From Dermacentor variabilis (Eukaryota; Arthropoda; Arachnida; Ixodida; Ixodidae), in contig NC_134571.1 of assembly GCF_050947875.1 (NCBI RefSeq), positions 227,426,024-227,490,023 of the forward strand: a stretch of DNA of 64,000 nucleotides, given 5' to 3'. The notes below the pieces were generated by a model. It ran no database searches and was not told the origin of the DNA. It worked only from the letters and a program-made list of their open reading frames with translations. A program made the translations under genes and the position numbers. Below are positions 44,301 through 56,833 of this stretch, one piece after another (the first letter of the stretch is position 1; each line of letters begins with the position of its first letter).

Positions 44301-44939
44301 TGTGTCCCTGTTTTATTCGTGCTGTTCAACCTCAGTTCTAGCTACATAACTGCGTCGCAACAGCCACTAGGCAAGACACATTTATTGCAAGGAAAGCTGG
44401 CAGAGCAGCGAAGTCTCTATGGAACTACTCACACAGCAGACTCCTCCCCGACCACGAAGAGGCCATTCCAGTGTGGGGACAGCACCATCTGCCGGGCAGG
44501 GCCTCTCACAATGGCTGACACTGGCACCAGGCCTGCACAATGAAAAGGACATGTTTTCACAGGAAAGAATCTGACAGTTACTGCACTGCACAAATGAGCC
44601 ATCTCGCGTACAACAAGTTCACCACAACATCCCTAATTTCCCCTGTGCATTTCTTGACATCATTGCCTGCTCGCTTCTTATGGCTGTTAGTAACAACAAG
44701 ATGAGGCCCTTGGGTTCCCCAGTCCTACACGTTGATTTCAATGTCATAGCACAGTATCAAAGACACACCATAATAATTTATACAAGATGACTTTGAGCCC
44801 TGAATACTAACAATGTTGTAGCTAAATAAAGCGACACAAACTAAAAGAAACAGATGAAGCATTGTTTCTCCTCAAATCCGAACTGTCTGATGCTCGATTT
44901 AGCAGGTACTAACTAGCCCAAGGAAAGCATATGTGGCAT
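44301..44939. other. No recognisable gene
   Basis: Only short frames without domain motifs. Confidence 0.4.
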
Positions 44940-46137
44940 CAGGACGAGATATTCTACAATGGATCACATCCATGTCATCAATCAGGTAATTGATAATTAT
45001 GCAAAGTACAATCTACCTCTCTACGTGGCATTGACAGATTACAAAAAGGCATTTGATTCAGTAGAGATACCAGCAGTCATAGAGGCATTGCATAATCAAG
45101 GAGTACAGAGCGCTTACGTAAATATTTTACACAAGAAAAGCAGGAAAATACCTATAAAGAAAGGGGTCAGACAAGGAGACACAATCTCTCCAATGCTATT
45201 CACTGCGTGCTTGGAAGAAGTAGTCAAGCTGTTAAACTGGGAAAGTTGTGGAGTAAGAATTGGAGGAGTAATACCTCACCAACCTTCGGTTTGCCAATGA
45301 CATTGTTCTATTCAGCAACACTGTGGATTAGTTACAACAAATGGTTGAGGACCTTAACAGGGAGAGTGCAGCTGCGAGCGTGGCGAGCTTCCCCGAAGAG
45401 ACCATGGAAGCCTTCACTGTAAGAGTGGGGCTGAAGATTGATATGCAGAAGACAAAGGTAATGATAAATAACCGGGCAAGGGAACATGAGTTCAAGATCG
45501 CAAGTCAGCCTCTAGAATCTCTGAAGGAGTACATTTACCCAGGTCAACTAATCACAAGGAACCCTGACCACGAGAACGAAATTCACAGAAGAATAAAAAT
45601 GGGTTGGACCGCACACGGTAGACATCTTAAGCTGCTGACTGGGAGCTTACCACTATCATTGAAAAGGAAAGTGTACAATCAGTGCATTTTACTGGTGCTT
45701 ACATATGGGGCAGAGACTTGGAGACTGACAAAGAAACTTGAGAACAAGTTAAGGACTGCACAAAGAGCGATGGAACGAAGAATGCTAGGCATAACTTTAA
45801 AAGACAGAAAGAGAGCAGTCTGGATCAGAGAACAAACAGGTATAGGCGATATTCTAATAGACATCAAGAGAAAAAATGGCGCTGGGCAGGTCATGTAATG
45901 CACAGATTAGATAACCATTGGACCTTTAGGGTGACAGAGTGGGTACCAAGAGAAGGGGAGCGCAGTAGAGGACGGTAGAGCATGGCAGAGGACTAGATGA
46001 TGCAACGAAATTAGTAAATTTGCAGGTGCTAGTTAGAATCGGTTGGCGCAGGACAGGGGTAGTTGGAGATCGCAGAAGGAGGCCTTCATCCTGCGGTGGA
46101 CATAAATATGATGATGATGATGATGATTATGATGATC
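44940..46137 (+). mobile_element. RTE-type LINE fragment (RTE-a)
   Basis: RT from TMDHIHVINQVIDNYAKY through YKKAFDSVE and GVRQGDTISPMLFTACLEE, then the catalytic box decayed to FANDIVLFS, then ETWRLTKKLENKLRTAQRAM. The 3' end is GATGATGATGATGATGATT. Internal deletions and shifts are present. The 5' half is absent. Confidence 0.88.
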
Positions 46138-46986
46138 CTTCTTTTGAGGGACCTATTTCGAAAGAAATTTACCGTTATTTTTCTAGGGTGGCCGTAAAGT
46201 GAGAAAAATATTTTGCGTTGGTATATATGCACACTTTATTCATGAATAACAACAATAAAAAAAGGAAATAAACTTATAAGAATTCAAAATTTGATGCATT
46301 GGTATAGTTCAAGGCTTAGAATATGCGCACACGAGAATATTTTGAAAGTCTCTTATGTTCCTGCTCTTACATTAATATCTACGTATTAGCATAATCAAAC
46401 TGCGTAGGTGACAACACTCAAGAAAACTGTGTGGTTGTGTGCCCATCAAAAAAGTAATACGTGCGACAAAATTCTGCTAATCTTCATCTTATCGCCAACC
46501 AGAGACAATTAGATATCGTGAGTCTCTCCCCCCCCCTTCCAAAACGAAAAGAAAAGGAAACGCATGCATGGCAGCATCCTTCCTGTGCTCACCCCTGTGA
46601 GCACTAAACGAGCAAGAAACAGGCGGTCGCCATTTGAGCGATTAGTAACGAGATAGCATCAGCTTTGCGAGCGCAAGAAGCCGAAACCGCCCGTGGAACA
46701 AAACCCAAACCGACTCCTGCATGTGTGCATGCCAATGCGCGAGCCGAAGTATATAGACGCGCCAGAGCAAACTTGCTCTAAAACAAACATGAAATGAAAA
46801 CCGAGACAGGGAGGCACAAGAAAAGAATTCCCTGTGCGCCCACATAGTGGCAGTACATGCCAGGAAATTAAAAAACTTGAAATTGGCGCGCTTTTTAAAC
46901 GTCCAGATGGCGCCGTAAATATATGGCACCAACCATTTTGGAATTGTTTGCGGCGCCATATATTTAGGTCATTGACCCTGAAAGGG
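46138..46986. mobile_element. Probable piggyBac-type non-autonomous element
   Basis: The right end, read inward, is CCCTTTCAGGGTCAATGACC just inside a TTAA (46987-46990), the piggyBac signature. The left end is only suggestive (CTTTTGAGGGACC near 46140) and lacks a clear TTAA. It interrupts a minus-strand gag. Confidence 0.45.
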
Positions 46987-46990
46987 TTAA

Positions 46991-47410
46991 AAGAGGCAAC
47001 CCGGTCAAAATGGCCCAACCAGTCTTCAACGTCCTTAAAGGCGTCGCCGTGGAACGGGTTAGGCGCGCGAGGCGCGTTGACAATGCATGGTACAGCAGTA
47101 TTTGGTATCCCTTCCATTTGGCTTGCGGTTGTTGTTGACATCTTCCTCACGGAGCTTGCCAGGGGACTGTATTGCGGTCGAAAACCTTGGAGGCGACGGC
47201 TGCTTCGATGGATTTCTGCCCTTCCCAAGGTACTGGCGTCGGTAGCTTCTGGTTGAGGACCAGTAGGCATAGGGCAGATGCGTACCCCACACCTCCACCA
47301 GTTTGTCGCGAGAGGAAAAGGACGGTGCTTTCCCGAAGGACAGTTTTTGTACCTCCCCGTGGCATCAATGTCAAGTCCTCACACTGGCCTTTGGAATAAG
47401 ATCTACACAA
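46991..47410 (-). mobile_element. Gypsy gag N-terminus and leader (E)
   Basis: The minus strand reads NPFHGDAFKDVEDWLGHFDRV, the PxPFxG--EDVEDW-xxFxRV box at the start of tick gypsy gag, preceded by a Thr/Ser-rich stretch. Cut at the TTAA by the element on its left. Confidence 0.65.
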
Positions 47411-48389
47411 GTAGGAACTGCATAAACAAATTATTTGCTAAAAGTGCATTTTTCTAAAGGTCATCGCTCTACATTGTCTAAATTGTGCACCTCTTTTTGT
47501 CCTTTTTCGTGCCGCCCGGGCTTTTTCTTGTTTTATTTTCCCCCCCCCTTTTTTCTTGCTGATTTCGGAGACTTTCGAATGCATGTGGGCTGTTGCACAT
47601 GCAATGGCGGAAAAGCTTTGCAAACAGAAATGGCAGGAAACTCTGCTCGATGGACTGCAATGTAGGCGTTATTACCACAACAAGCAGGCAGCAATCACTG
47701 AAGTAATCTTCGAGGGTACAATGATTACACGAAAAAGAAAGTGGGCAATGCCTGTGTGCGAGTACTATGCGACTGCGATGATTACACGGGTAAATACGAT
47801 ATATCTTTGTACAAGAAGACAATCACGTGTTTCAAACATCACGGGGTGTCGGAACACGTGACATTGGGTTTATTGCATGTGGATTCTAATGCTACAAGTC
47901 ACGCAGCCATCCGCACATTTTGCTGCAGTGGGGGAATAAAGGGTCGCTCATTGTTTGCTGCTGATACTATTGTAGTGGGCTGCGATGAAAGGACAGATCT
48001 GGTGGGAAGGAGGGGAAGAAGAAGAAAGAAATCGTGCTTTGGTTCTGTGCACGCTTGTCATGGAATGATACATTGGCACAGTCTATGACAAGATAGAAGC
48101 CTCTGTTATGTGGACAGCCCTGAGTATAGCCAGAGACGCGCAACATCAGTCATATTTTTTACGTGTGAAGTGCATGAAGACATCAAGCATGATTTGCCCA
48201 AAAACTTCACGACTCCCAAGCTTCGTGAGTTCGTCACCCAAAAGGCTGGGAAGATGCTGCAGGAGATTGATGTTCAAGCTTCAGTGAAGATCAGAATGAA
48301 GTACTCTGAATTTCAAGAACACATCACGATGCCACTGGTGCAGCTGACAGTAAGAACTGCACCAAGCAAGACCGATTCTCATAATCAAT
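47411..48389. other. No recognisable gene
   Basis: Frames at 47556-47861, 47741-48088 and 48110-48394 (+) are open but unlike any family I recognise. The last of these runs into the RTE start, so part of it is transposon sequence. Confidence 0.35.
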
Positions 48390-49901
48390 CATAATCAAGG
48401 AATAACAAAGGCGTATGTGAATATCTTGGGAAATATCTATGAAGACTCCACAGCTACCTTCATTCTCCGCAAGAAATTGTGAAAAATATCTACCAAGAAA
48501 GGGATCAAGCAAGGAAATACAATCCCTCCAATTCTGTTCACCGCATGCTTAGGAGTATTCAAGCGGTTAGACTGGGTAGGCTTAGGAGTGAGGATCAATA
48601 ATGAACATCTCAACAACCTTTGGTTTACAGATAACACTATCCTGTTCAGCAACACTAGGGATTAATCGTAACAAACGATCGAAGACCTTAACTGAGAAAG
48701 TGTATGGGTAGGGTCAAATATTATTATGCATGTCACAAAGGTAATGTTCAATAACCTGGCAAGGAAACAAGAATTCGTGATCACCAGTGAGACTCCAGAG
48801 TCATTGCAGGAGTATGTTTATCTTGGTGAATTACTCACAGGGGACCCTGATTGTGAGAAAAAAATTTACGGAACAATAAAAATAGCTTGGAGTGCATATG
48901 GCAAGCGTTACCAAATCCTGACTGGAAGCTTACCACTGTCGCTGAAAGGAAAAGTGTACAGTCATTGCACTCTGCCGGTGCTAACATCATCATCATCATC
49001 ATAATCAGCTTATTTTATGTCCACCGCAGGATGAAGGCCTCTCCCTGCGATCTCTAATTACCCCTGTACTGCACCAACCGATTCAAACTTGTGCCCGCAA
49101 ATTTCCTAATTTCATCGCCCCACCTAGTCTTCTGCCGTCCTCGACTGGGCTTCTCTTCTCTTGGCACCCATTCTTTAACCCTAATCGGCCACCGGTTATC
49201 TAATCTGCGCATTACATCACCTGCCTAGCTTCATTGTTTTCTCTTGATGTCAACTAGAATATTGGCTATACCCGTTTGCTCTCTGATCCAAACCACTCTC
49301 TTTCTGTCTCTTAAGTTCATGCCTAGCATTCTTCGTTCCATCATTCTTTGCGCAGTCCTTGACTTGTTCTCCAGCTTCCTTGTCAGTCTCCAAGTTTCTG
49401 CCCCACATGTCAGCAACAGTAAAATGCATTGACTGTGCACCTTCCTTTTCAATGATATGGCAAGCTTCCAGTCAGGAGCTGACAATGTCTGCCGTATGCG
49501 CTCCAACCCTTTTTTACTCTTCTGTGAATTTTCTTCTCATGGTCAGGGTTCCCTGTGATTAATTGATGTAGGTAAACATACTCCTTCACAGACTGTAGAG
49601 GCTGACAGGCGATCGTGAACTCCTGTTACCTTGCCAGGCTCATCATCATCAGCAGCAGCAGCCTGGCTATGCCCACTGCAGGGCAAAGGCCTCTCCTATG
49701 CTTTTCCAACTACCCCGGTCATGTGCTAACTGTGGCCATATTGTCCCTGCAAACTTCTTCATCTCATTTTCCCACCTAACTTTCTCCCGCCCCCTGCTAC
49801 GCTTCCCTTGATGATGATGATATGACCGTTGGTTATCTTCTCTCCTCATTACATTTCCTGCCCATGCCCATTTCTATTTCTTGATTTCAAGTAAGATATC
49901 A

Positions 49902-50657
49902 TTAACTTGCGTTTTTTTCCCTCACCCAATCTGCTCTTTTCTTATCCCTTAACGTTACGCCTAACATTCTTCTTTCCATAGCTCGTTGCGTCGTCCTCAA
50001 TTTAAGTAGAACCCTTTTCGTAAGCCTCCAGGTTTCTGCCCCATATGTGAGTACTGGTAAGACACAGCTCTTATATACTTTTCTCTTGAGGGATAATGGC
50101 AGCCTGCTGTTAATGATCTGAGAATGCCTGCCAAACGCACCCCAGCCCATTCGAATTCTGATTATTTCAGTCCCATGAACCGGATCTGCGGTCACTACCT
50201 GCCCTAAGTAGATGTATTCCCTTACCACTTCCAGTGCCTCGTTACCTATCGTAAACTGCTGCTCTATTCCGAGACTGTTATTAAACATTAGTTTAGTTTT
50301 CTGCAGATTAATTTTTAGACCCACCCTTCTGCTTTGCCTCTCCAGGTCAGTGAGCATGCATTGCAATTGGTCACCCGAGTTACTAAGTAAGGTATTATCA
50401 TCAGCGAATCGCAAGTTACTAAGGTATTCTCCATTCACTCTTATCCCCAATTCCTCCCACTCTAGGTCTCTGAATACCTCCTGTAAACACGCTGTGAATA
50501 GCATTGGAGAGATCGTATCTCCCTGCCTGACACCTTTCTTTATTGGGATGTTGTTTCTTTGCTTATGGAGGACTACGGTGGCTGTGGAGCCGCTATAGAT
50601 ATCGTTCAGTATTTTTACATAAGGCTCGTCTACACCCTGATTCCGTAATGCCTCCAT
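49902..50657 (-). pseudogene. RTE-d reverse transcriptase C-terminal half
   Basis: A 251-codon open stretch with KGVRQGDTISPMLFTACLQE, RFADDNTLLSNSGDQL and RRVGLKINLQKTKLM, then PLSLKRKVYKSCVLPVLTYG and ETWRLTKRVLLKLRTTQRAM. A stop just upstream (before 50661) separates it from RT fingers (YRPISLLSIAYKVFTTVI). The best-preserved RTE frame in the window. Confidence 0.85.
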
Positions 50658-51600
50658 GACTTATGAGGTTTCGACTGAATCAAATGCTTTCTCGCAATTA
50701 ATGAAAGCTATATATAAGGGTTGCCTATATTCCACACATTTCTCTATCACCTGATTGATAGTGTGAATATGGTCTATTGTTGAGTAGCCTTTACGAAATC
50801 CTGCCTTGTCCTTTGGTTGACAGAAGTCTAAGGTGTTCCTGATTCTACTTGCAATTACCGTAGTAAATACTTTGTAGGCAATGGACAGTAAGCTGATCGG
50901 TCTGTAATTTTTCAAGTCTGACGTCCCCCTTCTTATGGATTAAGATTATGTTGGCGTTCTTCCAAGATTCCGGTACGCTCGAGGTCATGAGGCATTGCGT
51001 GTACAGGGTGGCCAGTTTCTCTAGAACAATCTGCCCTACATCCTTCAACAAATATGCTGTTACCTGATCCTCGCCAGCTGCCTTCCCCCTTTGCATAGCT
51101 CCCAAGGCTATCTTTACTTCCTCCGGCGTTACTTGTAGGATGTCAAATTCCTCTAGACTATTCCCTCTTTTATTATCGTCCTGGGTGCCACTGGTACTGT
51201 ATAAATCTCTATACCTAAACCTCAGCCACTTGAACTATCTTATCCATATTAGTAATGATATTGCTGGCTTTGTCTCTTAGCGCATACATATGATTCTCGC
51301 CTATTCCTAGTTTCTTCTTCACTGCTTTTAGGCTTCCTCTGTTCCTGAGAGCATGTTCAATTCTATCCATATTATACTTTCTTATGTCAGCTGTTTTACG
51401 CTTGTTGATTAACTTGGGAAGTTCTGCTAGTTCTATTCTAGCTGTAGCGTTAGAGGTTTTCATACACTGGCGTTTCTTGATCAGATCTTTCGTCGCCTGC
51501 CATAGCTTACTGGTATCCTGTCTAACGAAGTTACCACTGACTTCTATTGCACACTCCTTAATGATGCCCATAAGATTGTCATTCATTGCTTCAACACTAA

Positions 51601-52469
51601 TACCCCTGTCACACGGCAAATCTAATGTCATTTCCAACAAATGACATTTGTTGCGATTAATGTCATCATTACAGCGCGCTGTCACACGGCGAAAACTAAT
51701 GTCCATTGAAAATGATGACAATGACGATAGTAAAAAAAAAGACACGTCTCGAACCCACTTTTGTCCAATAATTATTTTCCAATATGCTAAATTCCCCTAG
51801 AATATGTGATCATTGCTTTCAAACCGTAGCGTTTGATCACTAACTTGTCGACATTGCCAACGAAGTCGAGCCAAGCCAAGCCAAAGCTAAGGCAAGCAAC
51901 AGGGCGAAGAGAACGATAGGCGCGTCCGCCACATCTGCTAAAGTGGTACGAGAAGGACAGTTGCATGTCATCGCCGTTCTGATGTGCATGCAGGCTTCTA
52001 ATATCCTCATTCTTGGCGCGTGCCACAGAAAAACACGCGCACGCTTTTACGCCAAGTCAATTGAAGCGGCCGCGGCCGATGCTGCGGTGCGATCCAACAC
52101 GACTGCTGCAGCGAAACCTAAAGACGGCTGTCTGGTCACTGGACTGAGAGTAGTTTTCTGTATTTACGCACGTGATGGACTTCAATGTCGTTAAAGCAAT
52201 AATTAGGTAATGAAATGAATAGAATAATAGTGATTTTTTGTTAAAACAAAAAAGAAGCATGTACTGTTTGCGAAACACTGGTAAATTCGTGGTGTCGAGG
52301 ATGCACATTCAGTTCCAAACGAATGCGAATGAGTTTGGCGAACTCATTCGTTTGTAAATGTCATTTTCGAAAATGTCCTTACATTTTACCGCGTGACACC
52401 AGACAAATGGCATTATCAGCTAATGTCATTCGTTGTAAATGACATTAGATTTGCCGTGTGACAGGGGTA
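51601..52469. mobile_element. 869-bp MITE with TAA duplication
   Basis: Inverted ends TACCCCTGTCACACGGCAAA (51601 and, reversed, 52469) continue TCTAATGTCATTT with nearly perfect match. TAA flanks both sides, as for PIF/Harbinger-type elements. A second internal CTGTCACACGGC copy lies at about 51680. No transposase. Confidence 0.85.
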
Positions 52470-55269
52470 TAAGGTGCCCTTCCTGAGTTAAAGCCGAATA
52501 CCTGTTCTGTAGCTTGATCTGGAATTCCTCTATTTTTTGTCTTACCGCTAACTCATTGATCGGCTTCTTATGTATCAGTTTCTTCCGTTCCTCCCTCAAG
52601 TCTAGGCTGATTCGAGTTCTTACCATCGAGTTCGAATTGTTATGGTCACTGCAGCGCACCTTGCTGAGCACGTCCACATCTTGTATGATGCCAGGGTTAG
52701 CGCAGAGTATGAAGTCTATTTCATTTCTAGTCTTGCCATTCGGGCTCCTCCACGTCCACTTTCTGCTATCCCGCTTGCGGAAGAAAGTATTCATTATCCA
52801 CATATTATTCATCATTATCTCTGTCTTCTGCATATTAATTCTTCTCTCTTCTTATCTTGTCTTCTGTCTTATCTCTGTCTTCTGCATCAACCCCACTCTC
52901 ACACTCTCTCTGTTAGGGTCCTGAATCATTTGTGGTAACTCATCTCCAGTGTTGCTGAACAGGACAACGTCACCTGCAAACCAAAGGTTGCTGAGGTATT
53001 TGCCATTGATCCGTACTCGTAAACTCATCCAGTTTAACAGCTTGAATACTTCTACCAACCACACAGTGAATAGCACTGGAGAGATTGCGTCTCCTTGTCT
53101 GACCCCTTTCTTTATAGGTATCTTCCTGCTTTTCTTGTGTAGAATTAAGGTGGCTGTGGAATCTCTGTAGATACTTTCGAAGATATTTATGTAAGCAGCC
53201 TGTACTCATTGATTATGTAGTGCCTCTATGACTTCTGGTATGTCTACTTAATCAAATACCTTTTTTTAATCTATGAAAGCCATATAGAGAGGCTCAATAT
53301 ACTCTGCACATTCCTCGATAACCTGATTAATGACATGGATGTGATCCATTGTAGAGTATCCCATCCTGAAGCCAGCCTGTTCGCTTGGTTGACTGAAGTC
53401 CAGTGTTGCCCTTATTCTATTGGAGATTATTTTGGTAAATAATTTATATAATACTGGGAGTAAGGTAATGGGCCTATAATTTTTTAATTCTTTAACGTCT
53501 CCATTTCTGTGGATTAGTATAATGTTTGCATTCTTCCAGTTTTCCGGGACCTTTGCCGTCGATAGACACTTCGTATAAAGCACCGCCAGTTTCCTAAGCA
53601 TTATGTCTGCTCCATTTTTGATTAAATCGACTTTTATTCCACCTTCTCCTGCCGATATTCCTCGTTTCATGTCTTGCAAGGCCCTTCTGCCTTCATGGCT
53701 AGTTATAGGAGGAGTTTCTGTACCCTGTCCATTACTGTTTCTTATTGAGGTATCCCGACTCCTCTGGGTACTGTACAGGTCAGTATAGAATTCTCCCGCT
53801 GCTTTTACTATATCTTCGAGATTGCTGATGATCTTACCCTGCTTATCTTTCAGTGCACACATCTTGGTTTGTCCTATGCCAAGTTTCTTTCTCACTGATC
53901 TCAGGCTGTGTCATAGTTTTGAATACCACTTATTTTCGCTTTGTTGATCAGTTTTGACAGTTCCGCAAACTCTATCCTGTCGCTTGAGTTGGACACTTTA
54001 ATTTTTTGTCGTTTCTTTATTAGGTCTTTTGTTACTTGGGAGAACTTCCCTACTGGTTGCCTTGGTCTCTTGCCTCCCAGTTAAACTGCTGCCTCTGAAG
54101 CTAGCCCAGTTATGGTTTCATTCATTACCTCTATGTCATCTTTATCTCTCTGTTCTAAGGCTGCATATTTGTTTGCAAGTACCAGCCTGAACTTGTCTGC
54201 TTGTGCCCTTACTGCATCTAGGTTGGCCTGTTTCTTCTTGACAAATTTTACACTTTCCCTCTTCAAATTGAGGTGAATCCTAGCTCTCACTAACCTATGA
54301 TCACTGCACTTTGCCCTATCTTACACTTTAACATCCTACACTATGCTGGGATTGGCAGAAAGTATGAAATTAGTTTCATTTCTTGTGTCACCATTAGGGC
54401 TTTCCCACTTTCTGCTGCTATGTTTCCTAAAGAAGGTGCCCATCACTACAGTGTACTGAGTTTGCACTTTTCTCATCGCTAATTCAACATCTTTATAAAG
54501 CTAATCTACTTCATCATTATCGTGAGTGGATGTTGGAGCGTAGGCTTGTACTACTTTTAATTTATACCTCTTATTAAGTTTGATTACTACTGCTGCTACC
54601 CTCTCATTAATGCTGTAGAATTCGTCAATGTTGCCCACTATGTCCTTATGGATTAGGAATCCTACCCCGTATTGCTTGTAATCTGGGAGACCTCTATAGC
54701 AGACGACATGGCCGTTAGTCAGCACTGTATAAGCCTCTCCAGTTCTAATCTCACTAAGGCCATTGATTTCCCAAACAATGTCTGACAGTTCCTCAATGAG
54801 TCCTTCCAAGCTAGCCTCACTCAACAGAATTTGGATGTGAAAGGTTGACAGGGTCAGTTTTCATTGGTGGCCTGTCTGGATCCAAAGATTCTTAGCACTC
54901 TCTGCTGTGTTACAGGTCTGACCGCTGCCTTGGTCAGGTGCTCCACAACTGCTGGGGACTGAGGGCCATGGGTTAATCGTAGGAATCACGAAGGAGGTAG
55001 TGGCCAAATACTGCACCAGGGAGACCAATTCCTGTTCTGGTGAGGGAGTGTCCTTGTTGAAGCTTAGTGGGCCTTTCTAATTTGGTTGTACCTGGGTTAG
55101 TATAGCCACACTCGCTCTCGGCATCTTTTGACGGGGCAGAAACTTGGAGCCTAATAAAGAAGTTGGTTAAAAAGCTAAGGACCGTGCGAAGAGTGATGGA
55201 ACGAAAGATGTTAAGTGTAACGTTAAAAGGGAGCGGTATGAATCAGAGAGCAAACAGGGATAGACAATA

Positions 55270-56250
55270 CAGTGAAATCTCGTTGCTACGAACACCACAT
55301 TAACGAACTTTTCACAATAAAAGCTTTTCAGAAATCCCCAGCTGACTTTTTATGGTTCTCCCCCCCCCCCCCCTATGTAAAAATATTTCAGTACTACAAA
55401 CTTCAACATACTGAACTTTTCAGAACAATGATTGTTATTCAGTTTACGTGTCATGCTAACACCTCAGTACTATGAACGAATATTCCGAAAAGTGGGGATT
55501 CTTAGATTCCATTGTATCCTTCACGGCAGCTGAAACAGTAGGCTAGCAGACGACAAGGCGTAGAAAGTGGACACCATGGCAAATGAGTTCGAGAGACCTG
55601 AGAAGGCGCTCAATAAAAAAATGCAGGAGAATCTTTTTTTTTTTTCTGTTCTGGAGACAACGATGCATCAAGCTTTGCGAGCACATGCTCCACCCAGGCA
55701 AGTGACGCCCAGCACTGGAGGCATGTCTCTTCCTTCTTTCTGCGCACGCTTCCTTCTACAGTCATACTAGCTCACAATAAGTGTACTAGCCATGTGCACG
55801 CAGAAATGCAACCTGTGTACTCATGGGGATGCCACACGGTCGCACTTCGCACGTTCCAGATGGTGTCATTTATGCACGCTTGCACTTTGGAATAGTTCAG
55901 GTGTCCGCCTCGAGTGAGATAGTTGTGGTGTCCACAGCAAAGAATGTGAAAAACAAACAAGAAACATTGCACTTTGACGGTGAAATGGAGCTTCCTTTTT
56001 GTCAGTAGTTTTCTCAGCGTCTCCTTACAGTGCTTCAGTGGTACATGGCTGTGGAATCTATGGAAAATAGCAACAGTGTGGGTCGAGAGCCAACAGTCAC
56101 GTTTTCGTGGATAGCTCAAATGGAGACAACTTATAAATGATGGGTTGATGGGCGGAATGGTTAATTTTGTATCTTTCATTATAAAGACCTTTCAGGATAA
56201 CGAACGATTTTCAGCAGTCCCATGTGATTTGTTATATTGAGATTTGACTA
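55270..56250. mobile_element. Tigger-like non-autonomous element in RTE-b
   Basis: Left end CAGTGAAATCTCGTTGCTAC; right end, inverted, TAGTCAAATCTCAATATAAC. Its excision at TA restores the RTE-b frame exactly. The interior has no transposase. Confidence 0.8.
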
Positions 56251-56505
56251 TATTCTTGTTGACATTAAGCAAAAAATTGGAACTAGGAGCCCATGTAAGG
56301 TACAAAGTAGTTAACCATTAAAGTGACAGAATGGGCGCCAAGGGAAGGGAAACACAGTCAAGGATGGCAGAAAATTAGGTGGGGTGATGAAACTGGGAAA
56401 TTTGCAGGTGCAAGTGGAAATCAGCTAGCGCAAGACAGAGGTAATTGGAGATTGCTGGGGGATCCTGCCGTGAACATAAAAAATAAACTGATGATGATGA
56501 TGAAC

Positions 56506-56833
56506 TAGCCCAAGTTAGCATAACAAGCTGAGGGATGCAACTTGTTTCCTGGGAATATCTTTCAGATGTTTGTCAACGCTAGCTCTAGTTCAGGAAGTTG
56601 CTTATGTGCTTGTGAAGCTGCCTTTTACCCAGCATTCCAGGCATTCCTTCAAGGCAAATATCTCAATTGACATCACAGGGATGAACATGTGAGTGCGATG
56701 GACGCACTTGCACAATAAATTTGGACTCAGGGACCTCAGTTGTGCTCCTTACATACCCCTTTCTCAATGTTTAATGATGCTCCAGACCATGTCTTATTTA
56801 TTACCTCTTGTAAGTTCATTGGGATACACAACA
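56506..56833. other. No recognisable gene
   Basis: Non-coding between the RTE-b tail and the next transposon end. Confidence 0.4.

Larger units (their letters stand above)
49642..52805 (-). mobile_element. RTE-d, inserted in RTE-c
   Basis: Its 3' end at 49642 is CATCATCATCAGCAGCAGC. RT at 49902-50915 has GFRKGYSTIDHIHTINQVIE, GVRQGDTISPMLFTACLQE and FADDNTLLSNS, with the second catalytic Asp present. The connector at 51215-51600 and the endonuclease end at 52470-52800 (NTFFRKRDSRKWTWRSPNG, NEIDFILCAN) follow. It is 5'-truncated in endonuclease. A MITE interrupts at 51601. Confidence 0.85.
48986..55130 (-). mobile_element. RTE-c, near full-length, inserted in RTE-b
   Basis: Pieces 48986-49641 and about 52806-55130. 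The 3' end on the plus strand is ATCATCATCATCATC. Endonuclease is at 54081-54824 (YGVGFLIHKDIVGN, YKLKVVQAYAPTSTHDNDEVD). RT is at 52852-53895 (YRPITLLPVLYKLFTK, GFRMGYSTMDHIHVINQVIEE, FAGDVVLFSN where FADD is usual) and ends in MQKTEIMMNN, which continues at NLAR at 49641. RTE-d splits the two. The 5' untranslated region is present. Confidence 0.82.
48390..56505 (+). mobile_element. RTE-b, outer element of an RTE nest (in three pieces)
   Basis: Pieces at 48390-48985, about 55131-55269 and 56253-56505. The first reads NQGITKAYVNILGNIYEDST and ends at SLPLSLKGKVYSHCTLPVLT; the second resumes at GAETWSLIKKL; joining the second and third over a TA gives GIDNILVDIKQKIG. The 3' tail is GATGATGATGATG. 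It is interrupted by RTE-c (48986-55130) and by a Tigger (55270-56250). RT is stop-ridden. Confidence 0.85.

Noticed and set aside
47556..48088. Possible host gene
   Set aside because: Open frames overlap in different phases, have no recognisable domain and end in repeat sequence; not supportable as a gene.
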